6,371 bases of DNA from an uncultured Clostridia bacterium (GTDB lineage: Bacteria; Bacillota; Clostridia; Oscillospirales; CAG-272), in contig CAMGGT010000059.1 in assembly GCA_946055715.1 (NCBI GenBank), forward strand, positions 1-6,371, written 5' to 3'. The translations under genes were made by a program, and so were the position numbers. A model generated the notes under the pieces. The model worked only from the letters and a program-made list of their open reading frames with translations, was not told the DNA's origin and did no database searches. Positions within the stretch are counted from its first letter, which is position 1. Every line of letters begins with the position of its first letter. This document shows positions 6,318 through 6,371 of the stretch, piece after piece.

Positions 6318-6364
6318 GGGGGGAGCAATGCCATTTGTCGCAAATGGCATCGCGCCTCCCCTAC
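6318..6364 (-). repeat. Inverted, enlarged REP-like hairpin with GTAG foot, copy 3
   Basis: On the minus strand GTAG (6364-6361) is followed by GGGAGG (6360-6355), the same foot and stem as copies 1 and 2. The apex differs: a perfect 10-bp stem ATGCCATTTG (6328-6337) and CAAATGGCAT (6341-6350) with loop TCG replaces part of the loop. The outer GGGAGG pairs back to a C run opposite 6318-6323 with one wobble. The TGCT end of the ordinary loop is still visible before the C run. Confidence 0.5.
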
Positions 6365-6371
6365 CGTCATC

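Overview
The window looks like a chromosomal segment of a GC-rich (about 60% by eye) low-copy Gram-positive anaerobe, most likely class Clostridia (Oscillospiraceae/Ruminococcaceae-like). The reasons are a single-chain alpha2-type glycyl-tRNA synthetase, an MtaB-type methylthiotransferase, strong GGAGG-type Shine-Dalgarno sites spaced 6-7 nt from their starts, and a COG1313-type radical SAM protein with a TTG start. This placement is inferred from gene types and composition, not from a database search.

Layout: all four real genes are on the minus strand, so they read from right to left. From upstream to downstream they are mtaB (tRNA ms2t6A37 methylthiotransferase, 3956-5341), glyQS/glyS (glycyl-tRNA synthetase, 2446-3849), glmM (phosphoglucosamine mutase, 965-2335) and a radical SAM PflX-like protein (1-835, its C-terminus cut off by the window edge). 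The first two serve decoding (tRNA modification and tRNA charging), glmM makes a cell-wall precursor, and the last is of unproven function. A good sigma-A promoter candidate (TTTACA, 17 bp, TAGAAT; 5553-5581) lies about 205 nt upstream of mtaB. A weaker one precedes glmM. A rho-independent terminator follows glmM and nearly touches the ribosome binding site of the radical SAM gene.

The right-hand kilobase (5357-6371) has no intact gene and is full of palindromes. It holds an inverted pair of REP-like hairpins inside the predicted mtaB leader. It also holds two decayed fragments of a REP-associated tyrosine transposase (RAYT, IS200-like Y1 family), each carrying a GTAG-footed hairpin in frame. 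Between the fragments is an array of covarying small hairpins joined by an exact ATATCAC spacer. At the right end is an inverted, enlarged version of the GTAG hairpin. This is a graveyard of REP/RAYT-type mobile DNA rather than a working system, but it is the only unusual part of the window.
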